Below, piece after piece: positions 8,316 through 17,574 of a DNA stretch of 40,472 bases (its first letter is position 1; every line of letters begins with the position of its first letter). Location: contig JAFGSZ010000129.1 of assembly GCA_016934395.1 (NCBI GenBank), positions 1 to 40,472 on the forward strand. Direction: 5' to 3'. Both the position numbers and the translations under genes were made by a program. Source of the DNA: Bacteroidales bacterium. Its GTDB lineage: Bacteria > Bacteroidota > Bacteroidia > Bacteroidales > UBA10428. Under the pieces are notes generated by a model. That model saw only the letters and a program-made list of their open reading frames with translations. It searched no databases and was not told the DNA's origin.

Positions 8316-9773
8316 TTATTTAAGTTCTTTTCTCATTCTGGCTACCGGGATATTTAACTGCTCTCTGTATTTTGCTACGGTACGCCGGGCAATGTTGTAT
8401 CCTTTTTCTTTTAATATTTCTGCCAGTTTCTCGTCGGTAACAGGCTTTTTTTTGTCTTCAGCATCAATACAATCCTGAAGGATTTTTTTTATTTCCCGTG
8501 TGGAAACTTCTTCTCCGGAATCTGTTTGCATTCCTTCGGAAAAGAAATATTTTAATGGAAATATTCCAAAATTAGTCTGTATATATTTACTGTTGGCAAC
8601 CCTTGAAATAGTGGAAATATCGAGCCCTGTGCGGTCAGCAATATCTTTCAGTATCATTGGCCGTAATTTTGTCTCGTCGCCTTCAAAAAAATATTCTTTT
8701 TGGTATTCCAGAATAGCGTTCATTGAAAGCAACAGGGTATTTTGCCTCTGTTTTATAGCGTCAATAAACCATTTTGCAGAATCTAATTTTTGTTTAACAA
8801 ACGATACCGCTTCTTTTTGTCCTTTTGTTGATTTATCACGGCTATCAGCATACGATTTCAACATGTCGGCATAGGTTTTACTAACTCTCAATTCAGGAAC
8901 ATTCCTTGAATTTAGACTAAGTTGTAATTCCCCATCATTTTCTTCAACAATAAAATCAGGTACTATATGAAAGGTAGTTTTATTATGCGGATCACTGAAT
9001 GAACTTCCGGGTTTGGGATTTAATTTTAATATCTCATCAATGGCATCTTTTAATTCTTCTTCGGAGATATTCAAGCGGCTCATAATTTTATCGTAATGCT
9101 TTTTTGTAAACTCCTCGAAATGATGTTTTATTATTTTCCATGCCAGTTCTATAGAATGTATTTCCTGATCTTTTGCTTCAATTTGTAATCGCAGGCATTC
9201 CTGCAAACTCCTTGAACCCACTCCTATCGGATCAAAATCCTGGATAATCCGTAAAATTTCCAGTAATTCAACTTCGGTGGTCTCAATATTCTGGGCAAAA
9301 GCCAAATCATCTGCAATAGCCTCCAGTTTCCGTCTCAGGTAACCGTCTTCGTCAATATTACCAATAATATATTCTGCCAGTAAATGTTGTCTTTCATCCA
9401 AATTACGCAATCCCAGTTGTGATTCTAGAAAATCATGAAAAGTGGAACCTACAGAAAAGGGGATTTCTTCTCTTTTATCGTCTTTTGAATAGTTTTTTGC
9501 ATTGAGTTTGTAAGATGGAATTTCATCATCATCCATATAATCTTCTATCGAAAACTCCTCATTGTCTTTATCTTTTTCTTCAACCCTCGTTTCTTCTTCC
9601 AAACTTGCAGACATTTCTTCTTCATTACCTTCCTCCAGCACCGGGTTTTCTTCCAATTCTTTTTTAATCCTCTGTTCAAGTTGCATCGTAGGAATTTCCA
9701 GCAGCTTAATCATTTGTATTTGCTGTGGCGAAAGCTTTTGAAGCAGTTTCTGTTGTAATCTTTGCTTAAGCAT
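8316..9773 (-). CDS. rpoN: RNA polymerase sigma-54 factor
   Basis: A 485-residue protein with the full sigma-54 layout. Gln/Leu-rich region I (MLKQRLQQKLLQKLSPQQIQ) binds activators. An acidic region II follows (residues ~47-90). The core-binding domain includes LNPKPGSSF, a helix-turn-helix segment includes DIADRTGLDISTISRV, and the C-terminal RpoN box is ARRTVAKYRE (~462-471), which reads the -24 promoter element. It directs transcription that depends on AAA+ enhancer-binding activators; none is encoded in this window. It lies 45 bases downstream of asnS and three bases before the PAP2-like gene, so all three probably form one operon. Confidence 0.97.
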   Translation of the reverse strand: MLKQRLQQKLLQKLSPQQIQMIKLLEIPTMQLEQRIKKELEENPVLEEGNEEEMSASLEEETRVEEKDKDNEEFSIEDYMDDDEIPSYKLNAKNYSKDDKREEIPFSVGSTFHDFLESQLGLRNLDERQHLLAEYIIGNIDEDGYLRRKLEAIADDLAFAQNIETTEVELLEILRIIQDFDPIGVGSRSLQECLRLQIEAKDQEIHSIELAWKIIKHHFEEFTKKHYDKIMSRLNISEEELKDAIDEILKLNPKPGSSFSDPHNKTTFHIVPDFIVEENDGELQLSLNSRNVPELRVSKTYADMLKSYADSRDKSTKGQKEAVSFVKQKLDSAKWFIDAIKQRQNTLLLSMNAILEYQKEYFFEGDETKLRPMILKDIADRTGLDISTISRVANSKYIQTNFGIFPLKYFFSEGMQTDSGEEVSTREIKKILQDCIDAEDKKKPVTDEKLAEILKEKGYNIARRTVAKYREQLNIPVARMRKELK

Positions 9774-9818
9774 TAATTTTATTTGTTAAGCACATTGATC
9801 TTGTTAAAATTACATAGT

Positions 9819-11207
9819 TTAGAATTCAGCATTTTTTGGTGTTCTTGGAAATGGAATAACATCACGAATATTACTCATTCCAGTTACAAATAGCACAAGC
9901 CGTTCAAATCCCAATCCAAATCCGCTGTGAGGGGCCGTTCCAAATCTACGGGTATCCAGATACCACCATAAATCTTTCTGGGGTAAATTTAACTCTTCAA
10001 TTCTTTTTTTTAGTTTATCAAAATTTTCTTCCCGCTGCGAACCTCCTACAATTTCACCAATCCGTGGAAATAAAATATCCATAGCTGCTACTGTTTTCCC
10101 GTCCGGATTTTGTTTCATATAAAAAGCTTTTATCTCTTTAGGATAATCTCTAAGAATTACCGGCTTCTTAAAATGTTTTTCAACCAGGTACCTTTCATGT
10201 TCTGATTGCAGGTCTGCTCCCCATTTTACCGGAAATTCAAACTTTTGTCCCGATTTTTCGAGTATATCTATAGCTTCAGAATACGTTTTTCTTTCAAACT
10301 TGTTACTAACTACAAAATTCAGATTTTTTAGCAATTCCTTATCGTACATATTATTAAGAAATTCCAAATCTTCTTTGCAATTTTCAAGGGCATAGGTTAC
10401 AAGATATTTTAAAAAATCTTCGGCCAGATCCATATTATCAATAATCTCATAAAATGCCATTTCTGGTTCAATCATCCAGAATTCTGCCAGATGCCGGGGA
10501 GTATTTGAATTTTCTGCCCTGAATGTAGGTCCAAATGTATATATCTCTGACAATGCCATAGCTCCGAGTTCACCTTCAAGCTGGCCCGAAACAGTAAGAT
10601 TGGTTTCTTTGCCAAAAAAATCTTCGCTATAATTTATTTTACCATCTTCATTTAATGGAGGATGTACCGGATCCAGGGTACTCACCCGAAACATTTCACC
10701 TGCGCCTTCACAATCTGATCCGGTAATAATTGGAGTGTGTAAATAAACAAATCCTTTATTGTTAAAATATTTATGAATGGCAAAAGCCAATGCATGTCTT
10801 ATCCTTAACACAGCACCAAAGGTATTTGTACGTGGCCTTAAATGAGCAATTTCTCTCAAAAACTCCAATGTATGACCTTTTTTCTGTAAAGGATAGGTTT
10901 CTGCATCAGCAGTGCCGTAAAGTGTAATCTCCTTTGCTTGAATTTCCGATGTCTGACCCTGACCCATAGATTTTACAAGTGTTCCAGAAACAGCAATACA
11001 TGAACCGGTAGTAATTAATTTTAATATGGACTCGTCAAAAACTGCAAGATCAACTACAACCTGGATATTATGAATAACCGAACCGTCATTAAGTGCAATA
11101 AATGAAATATTTTTATTCCCGCGTCTTGTCCGCACCCAGCCTTTAACTAATACTTCCCTGTCGAAATCTTCTGTTGAAAGTAGTTCTTTTATTTTTATTC
11201 TCTTCAT
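9819..11207 (-). CDS. asnS: Asparagine--tRNA ligase
   Basis: A 462-residue class II synthetase. The N-terminal OB-fold anticodon-binding domain (residues ~1-115, [19 protein letters not shown]) is followed by the catalytic domain with motif 2 ([22 protein letters not shown]) and motif 3 ([21 protein letters not shown]), ending [11 protein letters not shown]. The C-terminus and [12 protein letters not shown] distinguish AsnRS from AspRS. It charges tRNA-Asn with asparagine in the cytoplasm. It is the first gene of the asnS-rpoN-PAP2 run. A -7-like box lies at 11252-11245 on this strand. Confidence 0.97.
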   Translation of the reverse strand: MKRIKIKELLSTEDFDREVLVKGWVRTRRGNKNISFIALNDGSVIHNIQVVVDLAVFDESILKLITTGSCIAVSGTLVKSMGQGQTSEIQAKEITLYGTADAETYPLQKKGHTLEFLREIAHLRPRTNTFGAVLRIRHALAFAIHKYFNNKGFVYLHTPIITGSDCEGAGEMFRVSTLDPVHPPLNEDGKINYSEDFFGKETNLTVSGQLEGELGAMALSEIYTFGPTFRAENSNTPRHLAEFWMIEPEMAFYEIIDNMDLAEDFLKYLVTYALENCKEDLEFLNNMYDKELLKNLNFVVSNKFERKTYSEAIDILEKSGQKFEFPVKWGADLQSEHERYLVEKHFKKPVILRDYPKEIKAFYMKQNPDGKTVAAMDILFPRIGEIVGGSQREENFDKLKKRIEELNLPQKDLWWYLDTRRFGTAPHSGFGLGFERLVLFVTGMSNIRDVIPFPRTPKNAEF

Positions 11208-11244
11208 CTGTTATAATGTGATAATTACTGTAATAATTATTGTG

Positions 11245-11252
11245 CAAAAATA
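11245..11252 (-). promoter_or_regulatory. -7 box (TAnnTTTG) for asnS
   Basis: On the minus strand the sequence reads TATTTTTG, fitting the Bacteroidota -7 consensus. It would start transcription about 30 bases before the asnS ATG. I see no TTG about 20 bases upstream, so this is a half-site match only. Confidence 0.4.
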
Positions 11253-11262
11253 CAATTTTGAA

Positions 11263-11293
11263 TTGAACTGTATGCTTAAGCCAGTTATATTTG
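11263..11293 (+). promoter_or_regulatory. Near-consensus promoter facing an intergenic gap
   Basis: TTG at 11263-11265, a 20-base spacer, then TATATTTG at 11286-11293. This matches the Bacteroidota primary sigma consensus (TTG, 19-21 bases, TAnnTTTG) in both elements. It points rightward, where no plus-strand gene occurs until gldA at 12729, and the intrinsic terminator at 11452-11480 lies between. It is one of the two best promoter matches I found in the window. Confidence 0.5.
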
Positions 11294-11299
11294 GCAAAA

Positions 11300-11480
11300 G
11301 AATCCTGAATTTTTTACGTAATGTATCCTGTGGCATTTCTTTCCCCTGCTATTTAATCAAAATATTTCGCTAATTCAGATAATACTCAAATTTATAAGTG
11401 GTATTTTCGGTTTCTGCATTTTAATGGAATCTTGTGAACTAATAATTAAAAAAAAAGCTGTAGGTATACTACAGCTTTTT
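11300..11480 (+). ncRNA. Candidate intergenic small RNA
   Basis: Inferred from a promoter-like site at 11263-11293 and a perfect 12-bp terminator hairpin at 11452-11480, which would give a transcript of about 180 nt. The interval has no convincing coding frame; an 11-codon frame starting near 11321 and a 22-codon frame starting at 11424 carry no supporting signal. It is AT-rich and I recognise no known RNA family. The terminator is also explained by the TPR gene on the other strand, so the promoter is the key evidence. Confidence 0.3.
11448..11480 (-). terminator. Bidirectional intrinsic terminator after the TPR gene
   Basis: A perfect 12-bp stem, AAAAAGCTGTAG (11452-11463) and CTACAGCTTTTT (11469-11480), with a 5-base loop. 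On the minus strand it is followed by a run of T (nine counting the stem end) and lies 20 bases after the TPR gene stop. A/T runs on both sides allow it to work in either direction. Confidence 0.85.
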
Positions 11481-11499
11481 AGTAAATTATAAGGATTGA

Positions 11500-12483
11500 T
11501 TAATTACATTTCAAAATATGCTCTAACTGGTATTTTGCAGCCTCTTCATATGCTCCAAACGCTGCTTTTTTATAAGCTTCGCAGGCCGAAGTGCTGTCTC
11601 CTTTTTCTTTATAAGCATTAGCCAGTTCAAAGTAAATCTTCGACTCCTTTTCAGGATCATCGTCTTCAAACTGAAGGGCTTTTTTTGCAGCATCTGTTGC
11701 AGCGCTCCAGTTAGCCTGGGCATTATATACCGAGGTTAAAAGATAATATGCCGTGGCATTTTTATCATCATAACTAATGGATTGTTTTAAATAATTTTCT
11801 GCATCTGAATAATTAGCAGATTCCTTAGCGCTATTCCCTTTAGAGAGAAAATAATCCCGGGCTATACCCGATATCCTTTCATAATTTTTATCATCATTGG
11901 CATTTAACGCCATTTCTATTCCTTTTTCAGCAGTATTTTTCAATTCAGCTTCATTATCGAGTTGCTTATAAACCAACATAATATAATAATATGCTGAAAC
12001 ATAATCAGGACTGAATTCCACTGCATTTTTAAACTCGGATAAGGATCCCTGAAAATCATCTCTTTTATATTTACTAATCCCTACCTGGGTATAAAGCTGG
12101 GGGACAACCTTATTTGCCTGATTTTCGGTATCAGAATCACCAAATTGAGCAGCAACCTGAGCGGTAAGTTTAAACTGCTCAATAGCTTCATCAATTTTTT
12201 TAGCCTGATAAAAATCTTTGGCCAACTGTAAATGTAATTTCGGAAGAGATGATTCAACTTTTAATTGTAATTCTTCAACTCCTTCTTCTTCCGATTCATA
12301 ACAAATATCAAGGCATTCATTAAAATATTGAATGGCTTCTCCGAGTCGGTTTTCCTGCTGTGCTTTTACACCTTCATTAAAACTGTCGGTTGCTTCTTTT
12401 AAGGTTTGCGAATATCCTAAAGAAACTATGAAAAGCAATGCGATAGCTGTTAATAATCTTTTAATTTTCCTGAGAGTACCCAT
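11500..12483 (-). CDS. Exported tetratricopeptide-repeat protein
   Basis: A 327-residue protein with an N-terminal signal peptide (hydrophobic residues ~10-23, cleavage after GYSQ likely). The rest is helix pairs with the TPR spacing: repeats open with ATDSFNEGVKAQQENRLGEA, DFYQAKKIDEAIEQF, YKRDDFQGSLSEFKNAVEFSPDYVSAYYYI, NYSDAENYLKQSISYDDKNATAYYLL, and a final pair ending AFGAYEEAAKYQLEHILKC. TPR proteins are protein-binding scaffolds; the signal places this one in the periplasm or on the envelope. It is a single-gene unit with its own -7 box and terminator. Its partner is unknown. Confidence 0.88.
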   Translation of the reverse strand: MGTLRKIKRLLTAIALLFIVSLGYSQTLKEATDSFNEGVKAQQENRLGEAIQYFNECLDICYESEEEGVEELQLKVESSLPKLHLQLAKDFYQAKKIDEAIEQFKLTAQVAAQFGDSDTENQANKVVPQLYTQVGISKYKRDDFQGSLSEFKNAVEFSPDYVSAYYYIMLVYKQLDNEAELKNTAEKGIEMALNANDDKNYERISGIARDYFLSKGNSAKESANYSDAENYLKQSISYDDKNATAYYLLTSVYNAQANWSAATDAAKKALQFEDDDPEKESKIYFELANAYKEKGDSTSACEAYKKAAFGAYEEAAKYQLEHILKCN

Positions 12484-12517
12484 AGTTCTATTTTTTTACT
12501 TTAAATTTTATAATTGG

Positions 12518-12525
12518 CAAATATA
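12518..12525 (-). promoter_or_regulatory. -7 box (TATATTTG) for the TPR gene
   Basis: The minus strand reads TATATTTG, an exact match to TAnnTTTG, 35 bases before the TPR start codon. No TTG at the -33 spacing was seen, so only half of the promoter is supported. Confidence 0.45.
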
Positions 12526-12698
12526 ATGAAGTACATTAAATAAAAAAATCTATATCATATTGATTGACAATTTCAATGCCAAAAATTAAGCTTAAATATA
12601 AAGTTTTTTTATACATTTAGATAATTTGAAATTTTCAAACTTAAAATAATCCGTAACGTTTTATTGTTTTTAAAAAGAAATAAATATTCAGGGTTTTC

Positions 12699-12706
12699 TA
12701 TTTTTG
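12699..12706 (+). promoter_or_regulatory. -7 box (TATTTTTG) for gldA
   Basis: TATTTTTG fits TAnnTTTG and ends 22 bases before the gldA ATG, giving a short leader. No clear -33 TTG lies at the expected spacing. Confidence 0.4.
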
Positions 12707-12728
12707 CTCATTGTTTTAATATTTTCTT

Positions 12729-13640
12729 ATGTCTGTAATCGTAAAGAATATTACAAAGGTTTATGGTAACCAGTTTGCCTTGCATGATGTTTCATTTGAA
12801 ATACAGCCCGGTGAAATCATTGGTTTTATCGGTCCTAATGGTGCCGGTAAATCAACAATGATGAAAATCCTTTGCGGTCTGATCCCCCCAACATCGGGAA
12901 CTGCAATGGTTTATGGCTATAATGTTGTATCCCAGTCACGTGAAGTAAGAAAACGGTTAGGGTATCTGCCGGAAAATAATCCCCTGTATCCCGATATGTA
13001 TATAAAAGAGTACCTTGAATATGTTGTCGGGTTATATCATATTAAAAAGAATACGATAAACAGCATAAATGAGATAATTAAAACTACCGGATTACTCGAT
13101 GAAAAAAATAAAAAAATCGGAGCGTTATCCAAAGGTTATAAGCAACGAGTAGGCCTTGCCCAGGCCTTAATTCATAATCCTGAAATACTTATTCTTGATG
13201 AACCTACAACAGGCCTTGATCCGAACCAGATTATTGAAATTAGAAATTTAATCTCTGAATTAGGAAAGGAAAAAACTGTACTGCTTTCTACACATATTAT
13301 GCAGGAAGTTGAAGCAATTTGCACTAAAGTTTTAATTATAAATAAAGGCCAGGTGATGGCTTATGATAAAACCCAAAACATCAAAAACCAGGAAGTTATT
13401 TCAAAACAAACCATATTAGTTGAATTTAAATCTTCGCCATCTGAAGAATTATTATCTGGCATCCCCGGCGTTGACGAAGTGCGGAAATTTGAAGCAAATC
13501 AATGGCTTCTTGAGGGTAAGTCTGATGTGGAGCTGCCATCTGAAATTTTCAATTTCGCAGTGAATCATAAGCTGGTAATTTTGTCGTTACAAAGAAAAAA
13601 CAAACAGTTAGAAGACGTTTTTCATGAATTAACCAAATAA
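12729..13640 (+). CDS. gldA: ABC transporter ATP-binding protein, GldA family
   Basis: A 303-residue ATPase. Walker A is GPNGAGKST (~residues 35-43), the signature is LSKGYKQRVGLAQAL (LSKGY variant of LSGGQ), Walker B is ILILDEPTTGLDP, and the switch His is in STHIMQEVE. The segment LGYLPENNPLYPDMYIKEYLEYV is characteristic of the gliding-associated GldA subgroup. In Flavobacterium GldA works with GldF and GldG as a membrane exporter needed for gliding. GldF/GldG are not in this window, so the symbol reflects family similarity and not a demonstrated role. A short C-terminal domain (residues ~225-303) follows the ATPase core. Confidence 0.85.
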   Translation: MSVIVKNITKVYGNQFALHDVSFEIQPGEIIGFIGPNGAGKSTMMKILCGLIPPTSGTAMVYGYNVVSQSREVRKRLGYLPENNPLYPDMYIKEYLEYVVGLYHIKKNTINSINEIIKTTGLLDEKNKKIGALSKGYKQRVGLAQALIHNPEILILDEPTTGLDPNQIIEIRNLISELGKEKTVLLSTHIMQEVEAICTKVLIINKGQVMAYDKTQNIKNQEVISKQTILVEFKSSPSEELLSGIPGVDEVRKFEANQWLLEGKSDVELPSEIFNFAVNHKLVILSLQRKNKQLEDVFHELTK

Positions 13641-13665
13641 TTAATTCTGTTTATTTTCAAAATTG

Positions 13666-13673
13666 TAATTTTG
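13666..13673 (+). promoter_or_regulatory. -7 box (TAATTTTG) for metK
   Basis: TAATTTTG fits TAnnTTTG and would give a leader of about 70 bases before the metK ATG. No -33 TTG is seen at correct spacing. No SAM-riboswitch-like structure was recognised in the leader. Confidence 0.35.
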
Positions 13674-13750
13674 ACCCTTGTTTTGGCTTTACTTAAAATA
13701 TGAGTAATTTTATACTTTTTTAATTGAACTTAAGTTTATAATCTAAGAAT

Positions 13751-15001
13751 ATGTCGTATTTATTTACATCCGAGTCGGTCTCAGAAGGCCATCCTGATAA
13801 AGTAGCAGATCAAATATCCGATGCCTTGCTTGATGAATTTTTAAAACAGGATCCTAATTCAAAAGTTGCTTGCGAAACACTTGTTACCACAGGTTTAGTT
13901 GTTTTAAGCGGTGAAGTAAAAACCTCTGCATATGTTGATGTTCAACAGATTGCCCGTAATGTAATCAAAGATATTGGCTACACAGAATCAGAATATATGT
14001 TCGAAGGCGATTCTTGTGGTGTTATATCCGCTATTCATGAGCAATCTCCGGATATTAACCGTGGTGTTGATCGTGGTGATGAAGAAAATCAGGGCGCCGG
14101 AGATCAGGGAATGATGTTTGGATATGCCTGCCGGGAAACGGATAATTATATGCCGTTGGCTTTGGAGTTATCGCACACCATTTTAAAAGAGCTTTCAAAT
14201 ATCCGGCATGAAAAGTCTGTAATGAAATACTTACGCCCCGATTCTAAATCGCAGGTTACCATTGAATACAATGATAATAATACTCCATTGCGGATTCATA
14301 CCATAGTGGTATCCACACAGCACGATAATTTTGATGCCGATGATGTGATGTTGGCAAAAATTCGTGAGGACGTAAAAAAAGTGTTACTCCCCAGGGTCAT
14401 TAAAAATCTTCCTGAGAGGATTAAAACATTGTTTAAAGATGATTTTATTCTTCATGTTAATCCTACCGGTAAATTTGTAATTGGCGGGCCGCATGGTGAT
14501 ACCGGACTTACCGGAAGAAAAATTATTGTTGACACCTATGGTGGAAAAGGCGCTCATGGCGGAGGCGCTTTTTCAGGAAAAGATTCATCAAAAGTTGACC
14601 GCTCTGCTGCATATGCTGCACGTCATATTGCTAAAAATATGGTTGCTGCCGGTGTTGCCGATGAAGTACTCGTTCAGGTTGCCTATGCAATTGGTGTGGC
14701 TGAACCTGTTGGGATATATATAAACACCTATGGTACATCTAAAGTTGCTTTGAGCGATAATGAAATTGCTGATAAGGTGAAATCCATTTTTGACCTGCGC
14801 CCCATTGCCATTATCCGAAGACTGGGGTTGAAATATCCTATTTTCAGGGAGACAGCTGCATATGGCCATATGGGAAGAAAACCCGAAATAAAAAAAGTTG
14901 GGTTCTTAAATAATGGCTCACATTCTACTAAAGAAGTGGAATTTTTTACCTGGGAAAAACTTGATTATGTTAATAAAATAAAAGAGGCTTTTAGTATTTA
15001 A
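13751..15001 (+). CDS. metK: S-adenosylmethionine synthase
   Basis: A 416-residue enzyme making SAM from methionine and ATP. It opens with the conserved [21 protein letters not shown]. Signature 1 is [12 protein letters not shown] (~residues 115-126) and the phosphate loop is [19 protein letters not shown] (~residues 273-291). The C-terminus GHMGRK is typical. The chain is somewhat longer than the proteobacterial enzyme, as is common in Bacteroidota. It follows gldA by 110 bases with its own -7-like box, so it is probably transcribed independently. SAM made here is also the cofactor of the radical SAM protein at 5813. Confidence 0.97.
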   Translation: MSYLFTSESVSEGHPDKVADQISDALLDEFLKQDPNSKVACETLVTTGLVVLSGEVKTSAYVDVQQIARNVIKDIGYTESEYMFEGDSCGVISAIHEQSPDINRGVDRGDEENQGAGDQGMMFGYACRETDNYMPLALELSHTILKELSNIRHEKSVMKYLRPDSKSQVTIEYNDNNTPLRIHTIVVSTQHDNFDADDVMLAKIREDVKKVLLPRVIKNLPERIKTLFKDDFILHVNPTGKFVIGGPHGDTGLTGRKIIVDTYGGKGAHGGGAFSGKDSSKVDRSAAYAARHIAKNMVAAGVADEVLVQVAYAIGVAEPVGIYINTYGTSKVALSDNEIADKVKSIFDLRPIAIIRRLGLKYPIFRETAAYGHMGRKPEIKKVGFLNNGSHSTKEVEFFTWEKLDYVNKIKEAFSI

Positions 15002-15073
15002 TGATCAGCAATATTATAGTATCATAATTTTTTCTTTTTCGGATTTACTCCAACAAATTTTTAGCTGGCAATT

Positions 15074-16369
15074 ATGAATATATATGAAAATCTGCATTCC
15101 AGGCAAACCAAATTATCATTAATTGGACTTGGTTATGTCGGATTACCTATTGCTCTTGAATTTGCAAAAAAAATATCTGTAATAGGTTTTGATATTAATT
15201 CAGAACGTATTGAATTAATGAAAAACAAAAAAGATCCCAGTAATGAACTGGATGCTGCTGAATTTAATAATGCTGATATTGAGTTCACCAGTAATCCAGA
15301 TGATTTAAAAAGGGCTTCGTTTCATATTATTGCAGTTCCCACACCCATAGATAAAAATAAACTCCCGGATCTTAAACCTCTGATTTCCGCAACAACTACG
15401 GTTGGTAAAATTCTCAAAAAAGGAGATTACGTGGTATATGAATCTACAGTATACCCTGGTGCTACAGAAGAACAATGTATTCCCATTCTTGAAAAATTAT
15501 CCGGACTAACCCTGGGTAAGGATTTTAAGGTAGGATATTCGCCCGAAAGAATTAATCCCGGAGATAAACTTCATACCATTACTTCGATTACAAAAGTTAT
15601 TTCCGGCAGCGACAGTGAAGCACTTCAACAGATTTCAAAAGTATATCAGATTGTTGTAAACGCCGGGGTTTACGAAGCTTCAAGCATTAAAGTAGCAGAA
15701 GCCGCTAAAATTATTGAAAATACCCAGCGTGATGTAAATATTGCGCTAATGAATGAGTTATCAATGATTTTTAACAAAATGAATATTAATACTTATGAGG
15801 TATTAAAGGCTGCAGGCACGAAATGGAATTTTTTGAATTTTTCCCCCGGATTGGTTGGCGGGCATTGTATTGGTGTAGATCCTTACTATCTTACTTATAA
15901 AGCAAGTGAATTAGGGCATGTTGCCCAGATTATTAATTCGGGCAGAAAAGTAAACGATGGCATGGGGGCATATATCGCCACCGAACTTGTGAAAAAAATC
16001 ATTCACATGGGGAAAAATGTGTTGAATAGTAATGTACTGGTAATGGGAGCAACTTTTAAGGAAGATGTAAGTGATATACGAAATTCCAAAGTTGCCGATG
16101 TAATTAAAGAATTACAATCGTATGGTATTAATGTAGATGTAACCGATCCTCATGCTTCATCGGAGGAATTAAAGCGAGAATATGGATTTTCATTATGTGC
16201 TTCACTTAAAAATAATTATGATGCTATTATCCTGGCGGTTTCGCACCGGGAATATCTTGATCTTGATGAAAATTATTTTATCTCACTATCTAACCAGCGG
16301 GGAATTATATTTGATATTAAAGGAGTGCTGCATGGTAAAATTAATAAACTTAACTATATGAGTTTATAA
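15074..16369 (+). CDS. tviB: UDP-N-acetylhexosamine 6-dehydrogenase (TviB/WbpO type)
   Basis: A 431-residue UDP-sugar dehydrogenase. The NAD-binding loop is GLGYVGLPIA (residues 18-27), the central domain has SPERINPGDKLHTI, and the catalytic Cys265 lies in GGHCIGVDPYYLTYKA, the form seen in enzymes that oxidise UDP-GlcNAc or UDP-GalNAc to uronic acids (TviB/WbpO). The C-terminal domain has GATFKEDVSDIRNSK. Cytoplasmic; the product feeds capsule, O-antigen or exopolysaccharide. It is 72 bases after metK and heads the sugar-nucleotide genes. Whether the substrate is GlcNAc or GalNAc cannot be settled by eye, so the symbol is tentative. Confidence 0.85.
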   Translation: MNIYENLHSRQTKLSLIGLGYVGLPIALEFAKKISVIGFDINSERIELMKNKKDPSNELDAAEFNNADIEFTSNPDDLKRASFHIIAVPTPIDKNKLPDLKPLISATTTVGKILKKGDYVVYESTVYPGATEEQCIPILEKLSGLTLGKDFKVGYSPERINPGDKLHTITSITKVISGSDSEALQQISKVYQIVVNAGVYEASSIKVAEAAKIIENTQRDVNIALMNELSMIFNKMNINTYEVLKAAGTKWNFLNFSPGLVGGHCIGVDPYYLTYKASELGHVAQIINSGRKVNDGMGAYIATELVKKIIHMGKNVLNSNVLVMGATFKEDVSDIRNSKVADVIKELQSYGINVDVTDPHASSEELKREYGFSLCASLKNNYDAIILAVSHREYLDLDENYFISLSNQRGIIFDIKGVLHGKINKLNYMSL

Positions 16370-16598
16370 TTTTAATCTGTATCTGAAACGAATAAAATAT
16401 GTATAATCGGATATTGTTCTGCTAAAAAACCTGTTTTATTTAAAAAAAAGACCTTGGATTTTATACATTAAATCACATGGTTTTTATATGTTGATATTCT
16501 GTTAATAATAATTTCAGGCCAAAACATCAATAAAAGCGGTCATTTGCTCAACAACTTAATTTATACTTTATAATTTTATCTATCTTAACCGCAAAATT

Positions 16599-17564
16599 AT
16601 GAACTCTGAATCTATAAAAAATTTTGCATTAATTGGCGTTGGAGGTTATATTGCTGCCCGACATTTATCAGCCATTAAGGAAACCGGAAATAAATTGCTG
16701 GCTTCACTTGACCCAAATGATAGTGTGGGGATTATTGACAGTTATTTTCCGGAAAGTGAATTTTTTGTGGAGTTCGAGCGTTTTGACCGGCATGTGGATA
16801 AACTTAGAAGAAATTCAATCTTAATGGATTATGTAAGTATATGTTCACCAAATTATTTACATGATTCACATATTCGATTTGCCTTGCGGATAGGAGCCGA
16901 TGCCATATGTGAAAAACCTCTTGTCCTTAATCCGTGGAATGTTGATGCCCTGGCCGAGATTGAAAAAGAATCAGGAAAATCCATATATAATATACTTCAG
17001 TTGAGGCTGCATCCTTCAATTGTTGAATTAAAGAAAAAAATTGAAAGCCTTCCCAAAGATAAAATACACGATATTGAATTAACATATATCACAAGCCGCG
17101 GGCACTGGTATGATATTTCATGGAAAGGAAATATTCAGAAATCAGGCGGAGTGGCAACAAATATTGGTGTTCACTTTTTTGATATGTTAATATGGATATT
17201 CGGAGAGGTAAAACAAAATATTGTTCATTTATCTACTCCCAAAAAAGCTTCAGGATATTTAGAGCTTAAAAATGCACGTGTAAAATGGTTTCTGAGTATC
17301 GATTACAACGATATCCCGGATAATTATAAAGAAACCCATCAGCGAACATATCGATCAATAACACTGGATAATCAGGAAATAGAATTTAGTACAGGATTTA
17401 CCGATCTACATACTGAAAGCTATAAAAAAATTTTAAAGAATAAAGGATTCAGGCTCCTTGAAGCCAAACCATCGATACAAACTGTATTTGAGATTCGCAA
17501 TGCAAAGCCTGTAGGATTGCAGGGCGAATACCATAAGATTTGCAGACAAGTTTTAACTACCTAA
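16599..17564 (+). CDS. wlbA: WlbA/WbpB-like Gfo/Idh/MocA oxidoreductase
   Basis: A 321-residue NAD(P)-dependent oxidoreductase. The Rossmann motif is [10 protein letters not shown] (residues 13-22; many relatives have GAAGYIAPRH). [17 protein letters not shown] and FERFDRH are diagnostic of the WlbA/WbpB subgroup, and the catalytic Lys106 is in [10 protein letters not shown]. Known members oxidise the 3-hydroxyl of UDP-GlcNAcA to a 3-keto sugar, which WbpE then aminates on the way to di-N-acetylated uronic acids. The dehydrogenase just upstream could make its substrate. The aminotransferase and acetyltransferase of that pathway are not in the window. Gmd begins 10 bases after the stop. Confidence 0.85.
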   Translation: MNSESIKNFALIGVGGYIAARHLSAIKETGNKLLASLDPNDSVGIIDSYFPESEFFVEFERFDRHVDKLRRNSILMDYVSICSPNYLHDSHIRFALRIGADAICEKPLVLNPWNVDALAEIEKESGKSIYNILQLRLHPSIVELKKKIESLPKDKIHDIELTYITSRGHWYDISWKGNIQKSGGVATNIGVHFFDMLIWIFGEVKQNIVHLSTPKKASGYLELKNARVKWFLSIDYNDIPDNYKETHQRTYRSITLDNQEIEFSTGFTDLHTESYKKILKNKGFRLLEAKPSIQTVFEIRNAKPVGLQGEYHKICRQVLTT

Positions 17565-17574
17565 AAAAGTAAAT

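Noticed and set aside
11321-11356. 11-codon frame (MYPVAFLSPAI) inside the candidate small RNA
   Set aside because: Too short, with no ribosome-binding or conservation evidence; chance occurrence is likely.
13641-13750. Possible SAM riboswitch in the metK leader
   Set aside because: The leader is AT-rich and shows neither the stem arrangement nor conserved loops of known SAM riboswitches, and no expression platform is visible.
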